The notes below the pieces were generated by a model. That model ran no database searches. It saw only the letters and a program-made list of their open reading frames with translations, and had not been told where the DNA came from. Below are positions 1 through 7,167 of a stretch of DNA of 34,337 nucleotides, piece after piece. Position 1 is the stretch's first letter; every line of letters starts with the position of its first letter. The position numbers were made by a program, and so were the translations under genes. The stretch comes from Peloplasma aerotolerans (lineage in GTDB: Bacteria; Bacillota_I; Bacilli_A; Acholeplasmatales; Acholeplasmataceae), in assembly GCF_030012175.1 (NCBI RefSeq), contig NZ_JASCXW010000020.1, forward strand, positions 1 to 34,337. The letters run 5' to 3'.

Positions 1-36
1 TTCTTATGGTTAGCTAAACTTAGTAGTAAATTGAAT

Positions 37-762
37 TTATGATGAGTTGTTTTGTTCTCTAAGTCTTGCTACACGACTAAACTTTGGTTGGGTACTATAT
101 CTAACAAGATAATCACTTGCACTTTGAATATTGCATTGATTACGCGCAACTAATGGCATGACATATCCTATATAATCAGCAACGTCTTTAGCCCTTTTTA
201 CGAGTTGAGGAACATGCAAACCTGCCATAACAACAGCATTGTTCATTGCATTTTGAATCGATAGAGGTTCGTTACTTAATGTATCTTTTATTGCGTCTAA
301 TGCAAATTTTCCTAGTTCTAAATCAAGTGTTTCTAGGTCTTCACCTCTAAAATAACTAGACAGCAAGGCATAACCTGCATATCTTATATGTACATTAGTA
401 TCTTCTATAAATGATTTAATCATCTGGTGACGTTTATCAAGTTGCATGAATAATGCTGATAACCCTTGATCTACGATTGCCGTAGATTGCGCTTTAATTA
501 CCCAGTCTTTTGAAGTTTCGTCATTTATCTTTTTATCATCAGCAATGAGTGCCCCTAACATTAAATACTCATAAGTTGATGTTTCATATAAAGTTAATGC
601 CAATTCATGATTTACTTTCAGTTTTTTTCCAAGTGCTCTTATGTCTTTCATTGAAACACCTATGACATCAAGTGTGCCGGATTTTGTTGATAGAATCTTC
701 TTTTGATTCAATTGCATATGACTTTCCATATATGCTTTAATCTCTTTAAATTGAGTGTTCAT
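37..762 (-). CDS. AlkD-like HEAT-repeat protein (DNA alkylation repair family)
   Basis: A 241-residue all-helical protein that reads like the AlkD family of DNA alkylation repair proteins, which bind DNA through stacked HEAT-like repeats. The N-terminal pattern around residues 35-75 (GVSMKDIRALGKKLK, then LYETSTYEYLMLGALIA) is the usual family signature. The C-terminal half carries SIQNAMNNAVV near residue 168, as in the divergent AlkD-like branch rather than Bacillus cereus AlkD itself. I cannot match the catalytic Trp/Asp/Arg of AlkD residue by residue, so glycosylase activity is uncertain. The ATG is preceded by AAGGATGTG, a good ribosome binding site. It starts 12 bases after the stop of the DUF4256 gene, so the two form an operon. 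Confidence 0.75.
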   Translation of the reverse strand: MNTQFKEIKAYMESHMQLNQKKILSTKSGTLDVIGVSMKDIRALGKKLKVNHELALTLYETSTYEYLMLGALIADDKKINDETSKDWVIKAQSTAIVDQGLSALFMQLDKRHQMIKSFIEDTNVHIRYAGYALLSSYFRGEDLETLDLELGKFALDAIKDTLSNEPLSIQNAMNNAVVMAGLHVPQLVKRAKDVADYIGYVMPLVARNQCNIQSASDYLVRYSTQPKFSRVARLREQNNSS

Positions 763-774
763 TTTTTCACATCC

Positions 775-1341
775 TTAAACTTTCAATACTCCACGAAATC
801 CTCTTGCAGCATAATATGAGTCTGCTCCATTATGATAGACAAAAACTTTATCATAACGACGATCACAAAATAGTCCTCCACCTAATCTCCTAACATCCTG
901 TGGTGTAAGTATCCAACTTGATGTTTTTAAATCAAATGGTTCTATTTCTTGTAGTTTTCGATACTCATCTTCTGTCAACAATTCAATACCCATTTCGTTT
1001 GCCATATCGATAGCAGAATTTTCTGGTTTATGCATCTTACGGGAGTTCAGTGCTTCTCTATCATAACAAACACTTCTTCTCCCTAATGGGGTTTCCTTAG
1101 AGCAGTCATTAAATATATACTGATTTATATCTTTATTATAACCTATTACATCTGGTTCTCCACCAGTTTTCTCCATTTCATTTAGAGCATACAATTTACT
1201 TGGATTAGCAATTAATTTAGTATGTATATCATCCCATATTAAACCTATGTGGCGGTGCATGTTTTTCTCAAAACGTGTCTTTAACAAAATAAGAAGTTCA
1301 TTTGCTTCTTGACTCGAAAGTTTGCCAGTTTCGTTTTTCAT
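775..1341 (-). CDS. DUF4256 family protein
   Basis: A 188-residue soluble protein that I recognise as DUF4256, a family of unknown function found in many Firmicutes and Bacteroidetes. Features seen here that fit it are an N-terminal helical start (LLILLKTRFEKNMHRH), a central GGEPDVIGY, ETPLGRRSVCYDREAL, and a C-terminal LGGGLFCDRRYDKVFVYHNG. Length is normal for the family. The start is well fixed by GGAGGAAACAA before the ATG. It is the first gene of a two-gene operon with the AlkD-like gene. A perfect dyad sits about 60 bases upstream (1402-1416). The sequence gives no clue to biochemical function. Confidence 0.8.
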   Translation of the reverse strand: MKNETGKLSSQEANELLILLKTRFEKNMHRHIGLIWDDIHTKLIANPSKLYALNEMEKTGGEPDVIGYNKDINQYIFNDCSKETPLGRRSVCYDREALNSRKMHKPENSAIDMANEMGIELLTEDEYRKLQEIEPFDLKTSSWILTPQDVRRLGGGLFCDRRYDKVFVYHNGADSYYAARGFRGVLKV

Positions 1342-1401
1342 TTGTTTCCTCCATTGTTTGTTGAGTACTATATATTAACTTTAATCATTTAAAAACACAA
1401 T

Positions 1402-1416
1402 TGCAAACCATTTGCA
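1402..1416. promoter_or_regulatory. 15-bp perfect dyad upstream of the DUF4256/AlkD operon
   Basis: TGCAAA-CCA-TTTGCA is a perfect inverted repeat lying 61 bases before the ATG at 1341. It is next to a weak promoter-like pair on the minus strand (TTGTGT, 17 bases, TAATAT). It could be a repressor operator. No regulator is encoded nearby, so the assignment is a guess from position and symmetry. Confidence 0.35.
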
Positions 1417-1423
1417 TGCTTTA

Positions 1424-1458
1424 GGAATAAAAAAACAGCAACCAATGATTGGTTGCTG
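1424..1458 (-). terminator. Intrinsic terminator of the small membrane protein gene
   Basis: CAGCAACCAATGATTGGTTGCTG (1436-1458) is a perfect hairpin. On the minus strand it is followed by a T-rich run (A-rich on plus at 1427-1435). It lies 22 bases after the stop of the minus-strand gene ending at 1480. Confidence 0.85.
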
Positions 1459-1479
1459 CAATTCATTATGAGTTAAAGT

Positions 1480-1830
1480 TTAGAATAGGCCAAATGCAAG
1501 AATAACTTTAAAGATAACATAAATGATAATAACTACTTTGAGTAACATAAATTTGGTTTTGAATTTAGAGAAAAATAGTAAAAATAATATAATGACAATT
1601 TCAACAAACACTACAAGGTCTGCTAAAGTTCTAAAAATACTCTCTAAAAAGTTTAAAAAATCAACATTTGATATAAGACCAGCGAATCCAGAGAATGCCA
1701 TGCTCAAAGCAATTGAGCCTAAAATCGTGAATGAAACAAATGTTGGAAGCTTATCTTTTCTTGTATATGCAAAAAACAATATAAATAAGATTGATAATGC
1801 GATAATAATTCGAGCAATTTCATTAAACAT
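1480..1830 (-). CDS. Small hydrophobic membrane protein, unknown
   Basis: A 116-residue protein that I do not recognise. It is almost entirely hydrophobic and shows about four membrane segments: residues 4-22 (IARIIIALSILFILFFAY), about 29-52, 69-86 and 92-114, with basic residues between them. The reading frame is open to a TTG at 1854. The ATG at 1828-1830 is better because AAAGGAG lies at the right distance in front of it. A good terminator follows, so it is probably a single-gene unit. No catalytic motif is visible. Confidence 0.6.
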   Translation of the reverse strand: MFNEIARIIIALSILFILFFAYTRKDKLPTFVSFTILGSIALSMAFSGFAGLISNVDFLNFLESIFRTLADLVVFVEIVIILFLLFFSKFKTKFMLLKVVIIIYVIFKVILAFGLF

Positions 1831-1951
1831 TTTTCTTTTCTCCTTTCTCGACAATAGATTTTACTTTACGTGTTATATAAATATTTATTACATTTATAGT
1901 ATACATCATATTTCTGAATTATCCTATTTTTTGTCTGCTGAATCCATTTAT

Positions 1952-1984
1952 AAAAAAACATGTCAGTCAAGTCGACTGGCATGT
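1952..1984 (-). terminator. Intrinsic terminator of the 29-residue gene
   Basis: ACATGTCAGTC (1958-1968) pairs with GACTGGCATGT (1974-1984) with a single G-U pair and a 5-base loop. On the minus strand it runs into seven T (A run at 1952-1958). A second hairpin without a T run, CTAGCTG/CAGCTAG, lies at 2007-2028, between this terminator and the stop of the small gene at 2050. Confidence 0.8.
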
Positions 1985-2049
1985 GGGTCGTTTTAGTTTT
2001 AATCGTCTAGCTGACATTTAACAGCTAGTTCTCAAACAATATTTGGTAC

Positions 2050-2139
2050 TTACTTCTTAACTGTCTTAGCTGATTTAACTGGTGCTTGTTGTGCTGGTTT
2101 CTTAGCTTGAACTTTCTTAGCTTGTTTCTTATCTTTCAT
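2050..2139 (-). CDS. 29-residue lysine/alanine-rich basic protein
   Basis: A very short gene, far below usual length limits but well formed. ATG is preceded by AAAGGAAGGTGAATCAA, close to a perfect ribosome binding site. There are 29 codons, a TAA, and a strong terminator about 65 bases downstream. The product has eleven lysines and no acidic residue except Asp3. It is built of AKK/QAKK/PAQQAPVK-like pieces (for example QAKKVQAKKPAQQAPVK), resembling the tails of H1-like or AlgP-like nucleic-acid-binding proteins. It has no membrane segment. It could bind nucleic acid or ribosomes, but the function is not known. Codon use is regular (AAG AAA, GCT AAG), and repetition of these codons alone could produce the repeats. 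Confidence 0.6.
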   Translation of the reverse strand: MKDKKQAKKVQAKKPAQQAPVKSAKTVKK

Positions 2140-2336
2140 TTGATTCACCTTCCTTTCACTCATAGTTTTATATCATCTTGACAATACGGTAAACCGCTAA
2201 ATGTTAATAGCCATTTGATATAAAAAATCATGTGCGATTAAGAGGTTTAATCTAGTTTACAGCATCTTGTTTTGCTGAACTTAAAAAGGATTTATTCCTT
2301 CAACTTTATTATACACTTTTTTAAGGAATTGTGACT
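2140..2336. other. Non-coding region with dyads upstream of the 29-residue gene
   Basis: No gene above 15 codons with a ribosome binding site is visible here. It holds dyads CGGT-TT-ACCG (about 2186-2195), CAGCA/TGCTG (2260-2277) and AAGGA-TTTAT-TCCTT (2286-2300). It must contain the promoter of the minus-strand 29-residue gene, but I see no clean -35/-10 pair. Confidence 0.5.
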
Positions 2337-2420
2337 ATGAAAATAAAGAAATTTTTAATAATATTTTTTACACTTTTTGTGTCACCATTTTTTTTATTTG
2401 ATATATTTGTAAAAGATTGA
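2337..2420 (+). CDS. Possible 27-residue membrane peptide
   Basis: A candidate micro-gene on the plus strand. AAGGA lies nine bases before the ATG. The peptide begins MKIKK, runs through one hydrophobic segment (FLIIFFTLFVSPFFLF) and ends DIFVKD before TGA. Its layout, a charged start, one membrane helix and a charged end, is that of small membrane peptides, including type I toxins. ATTCCTT at 2294-2300 is complementary to AAGGAAT at 2323-2329, so an mRNA starting far enough upstream could hide the ribosome binding site. No clear promoter is seen, and chance is a real alternative in such AT-rich DNA. Confidence 0.3.
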   Translation: MKIKKFLIIFFTLFVSPFFLFDIFVKD

Positions 2421-2436
2421 AAACTTGATGATAAGG

Positions 2437-3174
2437 CTATTTTTCTATATATTCTTTCATTTTTTTAATATTGACTCGATGATCAATCATTCGCGTATCT
2501 TGGGCAAAGTCATTTGTTTTTTCAACTTTCAAATTTTCATGCTTTGTAGCTAGATATTTTGCAATATCATAAAATGAATATAAGTCATTACTATTCATCA
2601 AATAAGTGTCTGGTTTTAAGTTTTGTATTGTGTCGAATATTGCAGCAGCTGTATCCTCCATAAATGAGCAAGATGGATACCATTTTGTCGATGCTTTAAT
2701 GACTTGATGTGCTTCCATTTGTTTATATAAAAAATCAATCATATTGTTTGATCCTGGTCTATTCCCGATTTGCCATCCAATTCTTAGAATATAAGCATTA
2801 GAATGCTGTTTAATGACAGCTTTTTCTGATGCGATCTTGTATAATCCATATTCATCTTCAGCATCTAATTGATGATCAATTGTTATCGGAGCTGTTTGTT
2901 TCCCACTATAAACACTACCAGTGCTAATATATACAAATGGAATATTGAGCTCTTTTGTTAATTTCGCGAGTAGACCAGCCCATTCAGGAGTCCCCATAGC
3001 AAAATGAAGAAAATAATCTGGTTTATGTTTTACTAAAAATGAGTGGATTGCCATTTCATTTTCTACAGTAACTTCTTCTCTTTTATACTGAATGATTTCT
3101 GCACCTTTAGAGTAGAAATACTTAGCAACTTCAGGGGCAACAGTACCATTGAGTCCAGTTATCATGACTTTCAT
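2437..3174 (-). CDS. RmlD-like NAD(P)-dependent sugar reductase/epimerase (extended SDR)
   Basis: A 245-residue extended short-chain dehydrogenase, nearest in pattern to RmlD (dTDP-4-dehydrorhamnose reductase) and related sugar-nucleotide-binding proteins. The N-terminus has the Rossmann motif MITGLNGTVAPEV; the third glycine of GxxGxxG is replaced. The active site is visible as a serine in YISTGSVYSG (about 82-91) and YGLYK (Tyr109, Lys113). LRIGWQIG near 145-153 resembles the RmlD RTSWVY region. No other rhamnose genes are nearby, so the true substrate is unknown. AAAGGAGG stands before the ATG, in the 16-base gap after the QueG-like gene, so the two are co-transcribed. Confidence 0.7.
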   Translation of the reverse strand: MKVMITGLNGTVAPEVAKYFYSKGAEIIQYKREEVTVENEMAIHSFLVKHKPDYFLHFAMGTPEWAGLLAKLTKELNIPFVYISTGSVYSGKQTAPITIDHQLDAEDEYGLYKIASEKAVIKQHSNAYILRIGWQIGNRPGSNNMIDFLYKQMEAHQVIKASTKWYPSCSFMEDTAAAIFDTIQNLKPDTYLMNSNDLYSFYDIAKYLATKHENLKVEKTNDFAQDTRMIDHRVNIKKMKEYIEK

Positions 3175-3190
3175 TAATAAAATCCTCCTT

Positions 3191-4123
3191 TTATATCTTT
3201 CTCAATTTTTCTAAAATACCTTTTGCAGTCTTGTTATACCATGGTGTTTCATATTTTATAATTGAATCCTCAATCAAATCCATATATTGATTATTTTTTT
3301 GTCTTAACATAACCATTAATGCGTTTCGCATTAAGATGGTTTTGCCTTTCCATAAGTAAGACGTATCGGTATATTTTTCTTTAAACTGTTTTTCCGATTT
3401 TGTAAATAAATCAACAATGGAAACCATCTCTTTACCATTCAATTCAAATTCCTGGTGAATTTTAACACCTTTTTTAATATTTTTAGGACAAACCATTTGA
3501 CATATGTCACAACCAAACAAGCTATAATTAGCTTCAATTTCTGGAGTTGTTAGTTCACGTTTAGTTTGATTATAATGACTCATGCATTTTTCCATATCGT
3601 ATTTCCCGTCATCATATAATGCCTTTGTAGGACATGCATCTATACATATCCGGCATGTTCCACAGTCATCATCAATTTCTAAAATGATTTCCTGGTCTAA
3701 TTTAACATCTATAAAAACAATGCCTAAGAACATGTAACTACCTAGTTCTTTATTAATGATTAATTGATTCTTACCGAAAAATCCAACTCCTGCAAGAGTA
3801 GCTGCTAAACGTTCATCATGTGGATGATTGTCAACTCCAAGTTGATAATCATATGAAAAGTTTTTCATGACTTGATCTATACGGGTTTTTAAAACTTGAT
3901 GATAGTCAGAACCAAATGTATAAAATGATGGAACAAGATGTGATGTTGTATGTTTAATGATTCTCATGGGATAAGCTAAACCTAAAACAACCATTGTAGG
4001 ATAAGTCACATTTGGAACTTTCTTACCCATTTTTCTGGCTTCATTTAAATATCGATTCGTATGGATAATACCAACAACATCAAACCTATTTTTAAATGCT
4101 TGATATAGTTCTTGTTTAATCAT
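3191..4123 (-). CDS. QueG-like 4Fe-4S protein (epoxyqueuosine reductase family)
   Basis: A 310-residue protein matching the layout of QueG, the cobalamin- and Fe-S-dependent reductase that makes queuosine in tRNA. An N-terminal DUF1730 region includes VVLGLAYP near 45 and the HPHDERLAATLAGVGFFGKN segment (about 100-119). Two ferredoxin-type clusters follow: Cys154, 157, 160, 164 (CGTCRICIDACP), then Cys180, 205, 208, 212 (CDICQMVCP). The C-terminus, LMRNALMVMLRQKN, fits the HEAT-like tail. At 310 residues it is somewhat short of the roughly 380 of enteric QueG but within the range of Firmicutes homologues. AAGGATG precedes the ATG. No other queuosine gene is in the window, so it could also be a QueG paralogue with another substrate. 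Confidence 0.7.
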   Translation of the reverse strand: MIKQELYQAFKNRFDVVGIIHTNRYLNEARKMGKKVPNVTYPTMVVLGLAYPMRIIKHTTSHLVPSFYTFGSDYHQVLKTRIDQVMKNFSYDYQLGVDNHPHDERLAATLAGVGFFGKNQLIINKELGSYMFLGIVFIDVKLDQEIILEIDDDCGTCRICIDACPTKALYDDGKYDMEKCMSHYNQTKRELTTPEIEANYSLFGCDICQMVCPKNIKKGVKIHQEFELNGKEMVSIVDLFTKSEKQFKEKYTDTSYLWKGKTILMRNALMVMLRQKNNQYMDLIEDSIIKYETPWYNKTAKGILEKLRKI

Positions 4124-4171
4124 AAATAAACATCCTTTTTAAATCTATCTCCATAAAAATAATACATATAA

Positions 4172-4195
4172 AGTATACCATTTTTACAATTTGAT
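4172..4195 (-). promoter_or_regulatory. Possible extended -10 promoter for the queG-like operon
   Basis: On the minus strand TGGTATACT (plus 4172-4180) is an extended -10 element about 50 bases before the ATG at 4123. The -35 box is weak (TTAGCA, 18 bases upstream). Confidence 0.4.
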
Positions 4196-4203
4196 TGCTA
4201 AAA

Positions 4204-4226
4204 ATAAAAAAACCACGAATGGTTTT
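4204..4226 (-). terminator. Terminator of the antiporter gene (UUCG tetraloop)
   Basis: On the minus strand AAAACCA-TTCG-TGGTTTT runs into TTTATTTT. The seven-base stem (4209-4215 with 4220-4226) carries a stable UUCG loop. It lies 28 bases after the antiporter stop. Confidence 0.9.
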
Positions 4227-4254
4227 TGTATGTAGTAAATCTCTCTTATTAAAG

Positions 4255-5589
4255 TTAATGATGATGATGACGCTCAGGATCTGCTTTAGCATAATGTACA
4301 ATATTACAGAAGTTACCATCAACACCATGGCATTGCATCAATGCATGACGAACGCCTAATGGTCCGAATAATCCGTTGATAATCGTTGAAATCATAATAA
4401 CAATTAATATCATCGTTCCATAAACTGTACCAGATAAACTGCTTCTAGCAAAAAATGCTAGACCGATTGCTGCTTGAGCTTGAGGTAACAAGCAAAATCC
4501 TAGATATCTAGTAACTGATGCATCTGAATGAGCAACTTTTCCACCAATCCATGAGCCACTAAGTTTACCGAAAAATCTCATAACTACATAAATTAAAGAA
4601 ACAATTAGGATTAAGATAAGGTCAATGACTTGAAGAGACACAGCAAGTAAAATCACAATTTCAGCGCCTAATAAAGAGAAAAATAATATTAGAATAGGGG
4701 CTGAAAATAAGTCCATGATTCTTTCTGTCTCATGTTTTGCTAGATCTGTGGATAAGTTAGAGAAAAATATACCTGTTGCCATTGGTAGTAAAATTGGTGA
4801 TAAATGAATGTGAATTCCAAAAATATCAAAACCAGTACTTGCGATTGCAATGGATGCAAGAATTGCAGCAATTGCAGATATTAAAATAACAATATCTTTT
4901 TCAACATCTTCGTATTTTAAATATCGAATGATTCTTACCAATATATATCCAATTACTAAACCGATAATTAAGGAAAATATAATTTCAAGAACTGGACCAG
5001 TTAAGATTTCCATTGGGCCAAATGCTGAACCCGTTTCTACGGATACTGCATAGGATAATGTAATACCAAATAACATAATGGTGATAGAATCCTCTACACC
5101 GTGCAAAGGAACCAATGTATCAGTTAATGGTCCTGATGCATGCATTTTTTTTGTTATTAATAAGATTGGTCCAGGTTCTGTTGCAATCGCTAAAGAACCA
5201 ATTAATAATGCAATATGTAATGGTAATACTAATATATATAATGCGAAGAATGTCAGTAAAAAAGCAAACATTGCTTGAAATAAGGTAACAATAATAACTT
5301 CTTTTGTACGCTTCTTTATTCTTTTAAAATTAAGTTCAAGACCAATACTAAAAGCAATAAAACCAATACCAACATTAATAATAACCTCAAATGCATCTAC
5401 GATTTCTTCGTGTCCCGCCCATACAATAACACCACCAAAAACAAGCCCAATTAATATATAGGCTGTTAAGTTAGGGATTCGCTTACGCTCAAAAAAACGA
5501 CCTGCAAACAAACCAATGATAATTGTTATACTTAACAATAATATCAATTGATAAGACCATGAAGTAGCTTCCGCAGCTAATACTAACAT
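4255..5589 (-). CDS. CPA-type cation/proton antiporter with His-rich tail
   Basis: A 444-residue membrane protein with about 12 hydrophobic segments. It is of the monovalent cation:proton antiporter type (CPA2, Kef/NapA/GerN-like membrane domain), exchanging Na+ or K+ for H+ across the cytoplasmic membrane. FAGRFFERKRIPNLTAYILIGLVFG (about 28-52) and GIGFIAFSIGLELNFKRIKK (about 74-93) are family signatures. The discontinuous-helix region reads ATEPGPIL (136-143). The ion-binding pair is Glu166-Asp167 in HGVEDSIT, where many relatives have Asp-Asp or Asn-Asp. There is no C-terminal RCK/TrkA domain. The protein instead ends in CHGVDGNFCNIVHY and HHHH (441-444), a natural metal-binding-like tail. 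It is transcribed alone, with its own terminator. Confidence 0.8.
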   Translation of the reverse strand: MLVLAAEATSWSYQLILLLSITIIIGLFAGRFFERKRIPNLTAYILIGLVFGGVIVWAGHEEIVDAFEVIINVGIGFIAFSIGLELNFKRIKKRTKEVIIVTLFQAMFAFLLTFFALYILVLPLHIALLIGSLAIATEPGPILLITKKMHASGPLTDTLVPLHGVEDSITIMLFGITLSYAVSVETGSAFGPMEILTGPVLEIIFSLIIGLVIGYILVRIIRYLKYEDVEKDIVILISAIAAILASIAIASTGFDIFGIHIHLSPILLPMATGIFFSNLSTDLAKHETERIMDLFSAPILILFFSLLGAEIVILLAVSLQVIDLILILIVSLIYVVMRFFGKLSGSWIGGKVAHSDASVTRYLGFCLLPQAQAAIGLAFFARSSLSGTVYGTMILIVIMISTIINGLFGPLGVRHALMQCHGVDGNFCNIVHYAKADPERHHHH

Positions 5590-5745
5590 TTAATTCATCT
5601 TCTTTCTCGGTATACGCCATATCAATAATAGCATAACCCCAGATATCTTTCAAGAACTTTTTTGAGTAAGACCTAATATATTAAGATGTAAACGTTTTTT
5701 GTGTGTAAATTAAAAAAGGATAAATATTTTTTTAAAAATAAGGTG

Positions 5746-7011
5746 CTAAATCAGTGAGATAATCCCCTTATTTGCTGTATTTAGTATTTCATTATTGAGT
5801 CTACCTAAGTTTTTTATGGTTTCATCGACATTTGTTTTATTTAGACCAAATCCATCACAACTAATCGATTGGTCCATCACCATATGACCCGTTATCATAC
5901 CATTCATTGCTGCAAATGATACTTTATATGTGCATGATACTTTAGCACCATCACAAACAAAACCCATCGATGTTGAAAGGTATAAATTGATTGCATCTTT
6001 TATTTGTTTTCTTGTGCCTTCTTTACTGAAAACAAAACTTGCAGCACTACTACAGCCTGTTGCATGCCCTGTTCCACATAAGACAGTGACGATATTCATT
6101 TCTTGTTTAACATAAACACTCGTATAAAAAGATAAAACAATGAGCTGTTCTCTTTTTTTCTGTGATAGGTTATATGCATCGCTCAAAAACATTGGTGTTA
6201 CGAGTGTACCAATACCTAAATTGCCACTACCTGCAACACCATAAACTGTGAAAATATCACCTATCATTCGTTTTTTCGAAGAAACTTCAATGTGTTCTTT
6301 GAGAAAGTTGGATATTTCATTAGTACATGATTTTTGAGAATCTGTTAAATTTTCAACCAAGTAATTCCTACCTATTTTTTTCATCTCTTCGCTCGAGTTT
6401 TCATATTGAATAGTTGCTATTCTAAATAGTTCTTCTAATCCTGTAAAGTCGTTTTTCTCTACAAAATCAAATATTTCATCATAGGATAGAATTTTGTTTT
6501 GATTAACTCGATCAATCAATGCTTTTCGTTCAAATTCAGGCATCTTTTCACCATTTTTAACGACACTTACGACATTATCATAGTGATCTTTAATCACAAT
6601 TTTAACTTCATCACCATCTGTTGATGTCATTAACAATTCCTCATACAATACTGTATCATCGTATTTATGATGTTCTATTTTTACTGATATTTCCTTAAGC
6701 AAAGACTCAATTTGTTCAATATCATTATTCGTTACACTTTCAAATACACTTAGTTGCTCTTTGGGATTCTTTAAAAGGACCCCTAATGCTAAGGCTTGAT
6801 TTAAACCGCTTTTTCTTAGTCCTGGAACACCAACATTCACACTGTTTTTATATAATTCATCACTCATTGTTAAGTGAATCGAATGAATTTTTTGGTTTCT
6901 TAAAATATAAGCTCCAATAGATGCTATATATCCAACAACACCAATATCAGTACATCCGATTGTTCGTGCAATATTGCTTTCTAAGATTTTTTTAGCAGTT
7001 ACTTGGTTCAT
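5746..7011 (-). CDS. cyuA: L-cysteine desulfidase (UPF0597/CyuA family)
   Basis: A 421-residue member of the UPF0597 family (YhaM/CyuA, related to the serine dehydratase alpha chain). It splits L-cysteine to pyruvate, ammonia and sulfide with an oxygen-sensitive Fe-S cluster. Family signatures are complete: NIARTIGCTDIGVV at residues 13-26, GVAGSGNLGIGTLVTP near 257-272, VLCGTGHATGCSSAAS near 308-323, and GFVCDGAKVSCTYKVS near 350-366. The conserved Cys of these blocks are the expected cluster ligands. AGAGGT precedes the ATG. It is divergent from the ZIP gene, sharing the 156-base intergenic region. An intracellular sulfide or pyruvate source fits the amino-acid catabolism genes nearby. Serine dehydratase activity is the main alternative. 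Confidence 0.85.
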   Translation of the reverse strand: MNQVTAKKILESNIARTIGCTDIGVVGYIASIGAYILRNQKIHSIHLTMSDELYKNSVNVGVPGLRKSGLNQALALGVLLKNPKEQLSVFESVTNNDIEQIESLLKEISVKIEHHKYDDTVLYEELLMTSTDGDEVKIVIKDHYDNVVSVVKNGEKMPEFERKALIDRVNQNKILSYDEIFDFVEKNDFTGLEELFRIATIQYENSSEEMKKIGRNYLVENLTDSQKSCTNEISNFLKEHIEVSSKKRMIGDIFTVYGVAGSGNLGIGTLVTPMFLSDAYNLSQKKREQLIVLSFYTSVYVKQEMNIVTVLCGTGHATGCSSAASFVFSKEGTRKQIKDAINLYLSTSMGFVCDGAKVSCTYKVSFAAMNGMITGHMVMDQSISCDGFGLNKTNVDETIKNLGRLNNEILNTANKGIISLI

Positions 7012-7080
7012 AAGTTTACCTCTTTAATAAAGCTTGTTAGTTTTTTTATACTTTCTAGGTATTATTTTAACATTTTTTTA

Positions 7081-7109
7081 TTGAAATTCATATTTAATAA
7101 TGATATACT
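7081..7109 (+). promoter_or_regulatory. Promoter of the ZIP transporter gene
   Basis: TTGAAA (7081-7086), 17 bases, TATACT (7104-7109), with an extended -10 TG (TGATATACT). The predicted start of transcription is near 7116, about 50 bases before the gene. An alternative TATAAT at 7113-7118 has no matching -35. Confidence 0.75.
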
Positions 7110-7118
7110 TAATATAAT

Positions 7119-7136
7119 ATTAAGGTTTGCCTTAAT
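7119..7136 (+). promoter_or_regulatory. Operator-like dyad in the ZIP gene leader
   Basis: ATTAAGG-TTTG-CCTTAAT is a perfect 18-bp inverted repeat starting just after the predicted transcription start. Its form (TTA-GG half-sites facing CC-TAA) resembles operators of DtxR/MntR-type metal-dependent repressors (TTAGGTTAACCTAA class). For a metal importer such a roadblock operator would be sensible. The regulator is not in the window, so the assignment is inferred. Confidence 0.5.
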
Positions 7137-7167
7137 TTAAAATGACTTTTACACAAGGAGAACAATT

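Noticed and set aside
4255-4266. HHHH at the antiporter C-terminus as a cloning tag
   Set aside because: It is only four histidines, followed by a natural stop and native terminator, with no vector sequence around it.
4850-5278. Plus-strand frames opposite the antiporter gene
   Set aside because: They are reverse-strand shadows of a conserved membrane protein gene.
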